Shown here: positions 60,747-64,000 of the stretch, piece after piece
Position numbering within the stretch: the first letter of the stretch is position 1
Layout: every line of letters starts with the position of its first letter
NCBI GenBank assembly: GCA_005883615.1
Contig: VBEC01000018.1
Span: forward strand, 105,473-169,472
Direction: 5' to 3'
Length of the DNA stretch: 64,000 nucleotides
Origin: Chloroflexota bacterium
Lineage (GTDB): Bacteria > Chloroflexota > Limnocylindria > Limnocylindrales > CSP1-4
Notes under the pieces: generated by a model
What the model was told of the DNA's origin: nothing
The model's input: the letters and a program-made list of their open reading frames with translations, nothing else
Database searches by the model: none
Program-made: the position numbers and the translations under genes

Positions 60747-61110
60747 GGTGGGCGGCAGGATACCAATGGCATTCCAAGGCGGAGGGACGGGTCGCCCCTA
60801 CATCACCTGGCGGGCTGGCGGCGGCCCTCCCTTCGGTCGGAGCGACGCCCTGCCGCCAGGTGTCTCGGGGCGCCACCCTTCCGCTTTGCCACGCACCCTC
60901 GCCGGCTGGGGTAGAGCGACGCCCTGCCGGCACGGACCTGTAGCCCGCAGATCCCGCTGGCGGGCTGGCGTCGGCCCTCCCTTCGGTCGGAGCGACGCCC
61001 TGCCGCCAGGCATCTGCGGGCTCCTTTCTCCGCCGCGCTTCGGTCGGAGCGACGGCCTGCCGCCAGGTATCTGGGGGCTCCTCACTCCGCCTCCGCAACA
61101 GCGTCGCCGG
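60747..61110. other. Non-coding region carrying hairpin repeats
   Basis: About 360 bases between divergent genes. The long minus-strand track ORF (60394-62253) reads through it as repeated VAPTEGR-like peptides, but that reflects the DNA repeats at 60804-61067. No gene is supported. The M20 promoter box is at the right end. Confidence 0.6.
60804..61067. repeat. Hairpin-forming interspersed repeat, three copies plus one remnant
   Basis: A unit of about 54 bp starting CTGGCGGGCTGGCG and ending CTGCCGCCAGG occurs at 60807-60860 and 60957-61010 with one mismatch. A 30-bp 3' part is at 61038-61067, and a degenerate piece (GAGCGACGCCCTGCCGG) near 60914. Each full unit begins and ends with inverted arms: CACCTGGCGG at 60804 pairs with CCGCCAGGTG at 60853 over 10 bp, and CTGGCGG pairs with CCGCCAG in the second. 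It resembles REP/MITE-like palindromic elements. Confidence 0.75.
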
Positions 61111-61116
61111 TAGACT
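61111..61116 (+). promoter_or_regulatory. TAGACT -10 box, 6 bases before the M20 start
   Basis: TAGACT, GGGTTG, ATG (61123). This hexamer is also the core of the GCTAGACTC boxes before tRNA-His, bioY and the FMN riboswitch. Confidence 0.5.
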
Positions 61117-61122
61117 GGGTTG

Positions 61123-62373
61123 ATGGATGCCCTTCGAATCGACGCGGCCGGAGCTGGCGTGCGAGACGAGGAGCTGGCTGCGTTGAGGGACGGGGTTGAG
61201 GCGCGACTCCCCTCCTTCCTGGAGGACCTGGCTCGGCTGGTCAACATCGACTGCGGGAGCTACACCAAGGCCGGAGTCGACGAAGTCGGCCGGTGGACTG
61301 CGGCGCGGCTTCGCAAGCTTGGAGCCGAGGTCACCGTCCATCCCAACAAGCAGCTCGGAGACACCGTGGTCGGCGTTTTCGACGGGGCAAGGACCGGCGG
61401 CCCGCGCCTGCTCCTGATCGGACACATGGACACGGTCTTCGAACCCGGCACCGCCGCCGAGCGCCCCTTCAGAATCGAGAATGGACGCGCCTACGGACCC
61501 GGCGTCACGGACATGAAGAGCGGCCTGCTGGCAGGCCTGTACGCCATCGATGCCCTCGAGGCGCTGCTGGCGGGAGGCGAGGAGCCGCTTCCGTTCAAGC
61601 GCCTGACGTTCGTGGCCAATCCCGATGAAGAGATCGGCTCGCCCGCGTCTACACCGGTCATCCGCGAGCTCGCCCGTGATGCCGACGCGAGCTTCGTCCT
61701 GGAGTGCGCTCGTGCGAACGGCGACATCGTCTCGTCGCGCAAGGGGATCGTCGACCTGCGCGTCACGGTCCATGGCCGTGCAGCGCACGCCGGCGTGGAG
61801 CCGGAGAAGGGCCGAAACGCGATTCTCGAGGCGGCTCGGCTGGTCGAGGCGATCCAGGCCCTGAATGGGCGGTGGCCGGGCGTCACCGCGAATGTTGGCG
61901 TGATCCGGGGCGGCACGCGCCCAAACGTCGTCCCGTCCGAGGCCGAGCTCGAGGTCGACCTCCGCGCGATGGCCCGCGACGACCAGGTGGCTGCCGAGAC
62001 CGCCGTCCGGGAGCTGGCGCGCAACCCATCCGTGTCGGGTACGACGATCGATGTGACGGAGGTCGCCGGCCACTGGCCGATGGAGAAGCTGGTACGTTCC
62101 GGGCGTCTGGTGGAGCACGCGAGAGCACTCGCCGTCCGGCTCGGTTTTCCGCTCAACGACGCCGCCACCGGCGGCGCCTCGGATGCCAATACGACGGCCG
62201 GGATGGGAGTCCCGAGCCTTGACGGCCTTGGACCAATCGGTGGCAACGACCATGCTCCCGAGGAGTACCTCGAAGTCGACTCGATCGTTCCGCGGACGAC
62301 CCTGCTGGCCGGCCTGCTCCTGGCCACCGCGCGCGATCCCGTGATCGCTGGATGGCGCGACGACCGTCCGTGA
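61123..62373 (+). CDS. M20-family metallopeptidase (glutamate carboxypeptidase-like)
   Basis: 416 residues from ATG 61123. The dinuclear zinc site of the M20/CPG2 group is complete: VNIDCGSYTKAGVDEVG, the His in LLIGHMDTVFEPGTAAERP, the bridging Asp in GPGVTDMKSGLLAG, the catalytic and ligand Glu pair in NPDEEIGSPAS, and the terminal His in GGNDHAPEEYLEVDSIVP. The dimerisation domain shows VHGRAAHAGVEPEKGRNAI with its conserved His. Relatives remove C-terminal glutamate from folates and peptides. Its position beside the cyanophycin genes leaves open that it cleaves an acidic dipeptide. The RidA gene overlaps its stop. Confidence 0.92.
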   Translation: MDALRIDAAGAGVRDEELAALRDGVEARLPSFLEDLARLVNIDCGSYTKAGVDEVGRWTAARLRKLGAEVTVHPNKQLGDTVVGVFDGARTGGPRLLLIGHMDTVFEPGTAAERPFRIENGRAYGPGVTDMKSGLLAGLYAIDALEALLAGGEEPLPFKRLTFVANPDEEIGSPASTPVIRELARDADASFVLECARANGDIVSSRKGIVDLRVTVHGRAAHAGVEPEKGRNAILEAARLVEAIQALNGRWPGVTANVGVIRGGTRPNVVPSEAELEVDLRAMARDDQVAAETAVRELARNPSVSGTTIDVTEVAGHWPMEKLVRSGRLVEHARALAVRLGFPLNDAATGGASDANTTAGMGVPSLDGLGPIGGNDHAPEEYLEVDSIVPRTTLLAGLLLATARDPVIAGWRDDRP

Positions 62374-62753
62374 ACCGACGGTCGATCTCGTCCGGCGGGC
62401 CCTGGGAATCGATCGGCGGCTACAGCCGGGCGGTCGTCGTCGGCGACTCGTGCTGGGTGGCGGGCACGACGGACGCAGGACCCGATGGCACGTCCAGGCA
62501 TCCCGGGGACATCGGCGCCCAGGCGCGCGCCGTCTTCGAGATCGTCGGACGAGCCCTGGCCGAGGGTGGCTTCTCGATGTCGGATGTGGTACGCACCCGC
62601 ATGTTCCTGACCGACATCGCCCGCGCGCCTGAGGTGATCGAGGTCCATGGCGAGATATTCGGTTCGATCCGGCCGGCGGCGGCGATGGTGCAGGTGACTG
62701 CTCTTATCGATCCGAGTCTGTTGATCGAGATCGAGGTGGACGCGCACCGCTGA
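62370..62753 (+). CDS. RidA/YjgF-family protein
   Basis: 127 residues from GTG 62370, overlapping the M20 stop (GTGA). The RidA fold is visible: SRAVVVGDSCWVAGTTDAGPDG, the central AQARAVFEIVGRALAEGGFSMSDVVRTRMFLTDI and the C-terminal PAAAMVQVTALIDPSLLIEIEVDAHR. The conserved Arg that binds the imine carboxylate (R in VVRTRMFLTDI) and the late Glu (IEIEVDA) are present, so deaminase activity on reactive enamines or imines is plausible. Coupling to an amino-acid-releasing peptidase fits that housekeeping role. Confidence 0.93.
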   Translation: MNRRSISSGGPWESIGGYSRAVVVGDSCWVAGTTDAGPDGTSRHPGDIGAQARAVFEIVGRALAEGGFSMSDVVRTRMFLTDIARAPEVIEVHGEIFGSIRPAAAMVQVTALIDPSLLIEIEVDAHR

Positions 62754-62783
62754 ACCGGCGGCGTCGCTGGCGGAGCGCGGGCG

Positions 62784-63113
62784 TCAGGCGAGTCCGATAG
62801 CGCGGGCGCCGGCCACGAGGAGCACCGCGGCGAGGAGGCCCACGAAGAGGTTGCGCCGCCAGACAACGAGGACGACACACAGTGGGACCGCCACCCACTC
62901 GATTCCTACGTGGAGCGATCCAGGGCCCTGCGCATCGGTCACGAAGGTGCTCTTGGCGGCCAATGCCGCAAGGACGGCCGGCGCCACGAGGCGGAGATAC
63001 TCCAGCACGCGCGGGGACAGCTGCTCGAAATGTCCCGAAAGCAGGGGCAGTGCCCGCGACGGGTAGGTGGCAAGGAACATGGCAGCGGCGAGCCCGACGA
63101 GGTCGAGCTTCAT
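62784..63113 (-). CDS. azlD: AzlD-family branched-chain amino acid transport subunit
   Basis: 109 residues with about four membrane helices: LDLVGLAAAMFLATYPSRALPLL, ending in a short loop, then YLRLVAPAVLAALAAKSTFV, VPLCVVLVVWRRNLFVGLLAAVLLVA. The TYPSRALP motif is the AzlD signature (usually TYxxRxLP). It pairs with AzlC to form a branched-chain amino-acid exporter (AzlCD/BrnFE type). It overlaps azlC by four bases (ATGA) on the same strand. It converges on ridA with a 30-base gap. Confidence 0.92.
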   Translation of the reverse strand: MKLDLVGLAAAMFLATYPSRALPLLSGHFEQLSPRVLEYLRLVAPAVLAALAAKSTFVTDAQGPGSLHVGIEWVAVPLCVVLVVWRRNLFVGLLAAVLLVAGARAIGLA

Positions 63114-63946
63114 GACCCGATCTCATTCGACCCACCGCCCGCCGCACGCGTCCTCTCGGCCAGCGCCCGGCCGGCCGCGCTCCGGCCCATCGGCATCGGG
63201 TTGTCGGGCTGCTCTCCGAGGATGACCCCGGGCAGCGCCAGCCCCACGAACGGGCCGATGAGGCCTCCGGCGAGCACCGCAACCCGGGTGTCGATGAGGA
63301 GCCCGACCACCACCGCTACGACGCACCCAGCCACCACAGCCACGATTTCGCGGCGGCCGGTCACGAGGGCTACCACCAGGCCGGACATTGCCGCGGGAAA
63401 CACGACGTCAAGACCAAGTCGCGCCGGGTCAGGGATCGCGCTCGCGCCGATCACGCCGATCAGGGTGGCCACGTTCCATGGGATGAAGGTGGCCCCGATT
63501 GCGGCCAGCCAGTAGCCCCTGAGGTCCGCGAAGCCGAGTCTCTGGAAGTGCGCAACGCTGAGGGCAAACCCCTCGTCGGTGAGGAAATGGGCCATCACGG
63601 CCCTCTTCAGCGCTGGAACCTCCACGAGCCAGGGCCGCAGCGCGGCCGAGTAAAGGAGGTGGCGAGCGTTCAGCAGCGCAGTCAGCAGGAAGATCGCCGG
63701 CCAGGGCATGCCTGCACGGACGAAGCCGACCGCGGCGAATTGGGCGGCGCCTGCAAACACCACTACGCTCATCACGGAGGCTTCGATCACCGAGAAGCCG
63801 GCCTGGCGGGCCGCCAGCCCGAAGACGACCCCGAATCCCCCGGCCGACGCCATGATCCCGAGGGAATCGAGGACGAGCTGGCGTCGGCCGGAGCGCAGGG
63901 CGGCGCGCCGAGCCTCCCGCTCCGATGGAGTTCGCGGGCTCACCAT
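63110..63946 (-). CDS. azlC: AzlC-family branched-chain amino acid permease
   Basis: 278 residues with six or seven membrane helices. Family features are IMASAGGFGVVFGLAARQAGFS, ASVMSVVVFAGAAQFAAVG (the FAGAAQF core is diagnostic of AzlC), LTALLNARHLLYSAAL and HFLTDEGFALSVAHF. It is the large subunit of an AzlCD exporter for leucine, isoleucine, valine or related amino acids. The N-terminal 25 residues are polar and basic; the C-terminus has a 40-residue soluble tail. It is upstream of azlD with a four-base overlap. The last 54 bases of the window show no further gene start I can support. Confidence 0.93.
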   Translation of the reverse strand: MVSPRTPSEREARRAALRSGRRQLVLDSLGIMASAGGFGVVFGLAARQAGFSVIEASVMSVVVFAGAAQFAAVGFVRAGMPWPAIFLLTALLNARHLLYSAALRPWLVEVPALKRAVMAHFLTDEGFALSVAHFQRLGFADLRGYWLAAIGATFIPWNVATLIGVIGASAIPDPARLGLDVVFPAAMSGLVVALVTGRREIVAVVAGCVVAVVVGLLIDTRVAVLAGGLIGPFVGLALPGVILGEQPDNPMPMGRSAAGRALAERTRAAGGGSNEIGS

Positions 63947-64000
63947 TCCAGCCGTTGCCTGCGCTCCAAGCGCCGGCTCAGGCCCGGACGGCGACCTCGT

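Noticed and set aside
60394-62253. 619-codon minus-strand ORF spanning the repeat region, with repeated VAPTEGR peptides
   Set aside because: It runs antisense to the M20 gene and through the intergenic hairpin repeats into the Mur-ligase gene out of frame. The repetition comes from the DNA repeats.

Overview
The window is GC-rich bacterial chromosome, gene-dense, with many overlapping stop/start codons and frequent GTG/TTG starts. An FMN-riboswitch-controlled RibXY-type riboflavin ABC transporter (a combination best known from Chloroflexota), cyanophycin synthetase plus cyanophycinase, bacterial Ku/LigD end joining, an F420-type LLM flavin oxidoreductase and actinobacterial-style TANNNT -10 boxes together suggest an uncultured high-GC Chloroflexota lineage (Limnocylindria-like). 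Actinobacteria are the main alternative. This placement is inference; no rRNA or taxonomic marker is present.

Layout. 1-3066: a carbohydrate ABC transporter on the minus strand (LacI regulator, binding lipoprotein, truncated permease) with a perfect 13-bp tandem repeat as a likely operator. 3358-3434: tRNA-His. 3723-9441: a hypothetical protein, a secreted CAP-domain protein, a MacB/LolCDE-type ABC exporter and the biotin transporter BioY. 9469-14016: a hypothetical protein divergent from an operon of a DUF2236 protein, a GlcD-type FAD oxidase, then an FGGY kinase. 14078-17028: an FMN riboswitch and the three riboflavin transporter genes. 17110-31284: a purine catabolism region: guanine deaminase, molybdenum xanthine dehydrogenase (three subunits) coupled to malate synthase, an allantoinase/hydantoinase-like amidohydrolase with a DUF3830 protein, then HIU hydrolase, OHCU decarboxylase and urate oxidase. 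It is interrupted by an XRE/nuclease-like protein, a D-aminoacylase and a degenerate GGDEF protein. 31369-36701: a nuclease-like coiled-coil protein followed by Ku and LigD. 36708-45445: assorted genes, including a Ca/H antiporter, a YyaL protein, GNAT, Mug-type glycosylase, TatA, DUF3052 and an unusual deacetylase-acetyltransferase fusion. 45685-53446: a giant Lhr helicase, Nei-type glycosylase, small protein, class II amidotransferase and MFS carrier. 53808-62753: a GT87 membrane protein, then cyanophycinase, cyanophycin synthetase, a 30-residue membrane peptide, an ATP-grasp-less CphA-like Mur ligase, an M20 peptidase and RidA. 62784-63946: AzlCD.

How the genes fit together. Guanine can be deaminated to xanthine, oxidised to urate, then opened to allantoin by Uox, HIUase and OHCU decarboxylase. 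The hydantoinase-like enzyme may open allantoin, and malate synthase would capture the glyoxylate released further on. Released nitrogen could be banked as cyanophycin by the second cluster. The riboflavin importer next door could supply flavin to XDH. The later steps (allantoate and ureidoglycolate hydrolysis) are not in the window.

The most unusual signals are: (1) a mutually exclusive RNA pairing between the FMN aptamer and a hairpin over the ribX-type start codon; (2) a TANNNT box 6-8 nt before the start codon of nine genes, implying widespread leaderless transcription; (3) an XRE protein with a nuclease-like C-terminal half facing GAACGC-N3-GCGTTC palindromes, with a related palindrome 34 kb away; (4) an AcuC-type deacetylase fused to a GNAT acetyltransferase; (5) a CphA-like protein that lacks the ATP-grasp domain.
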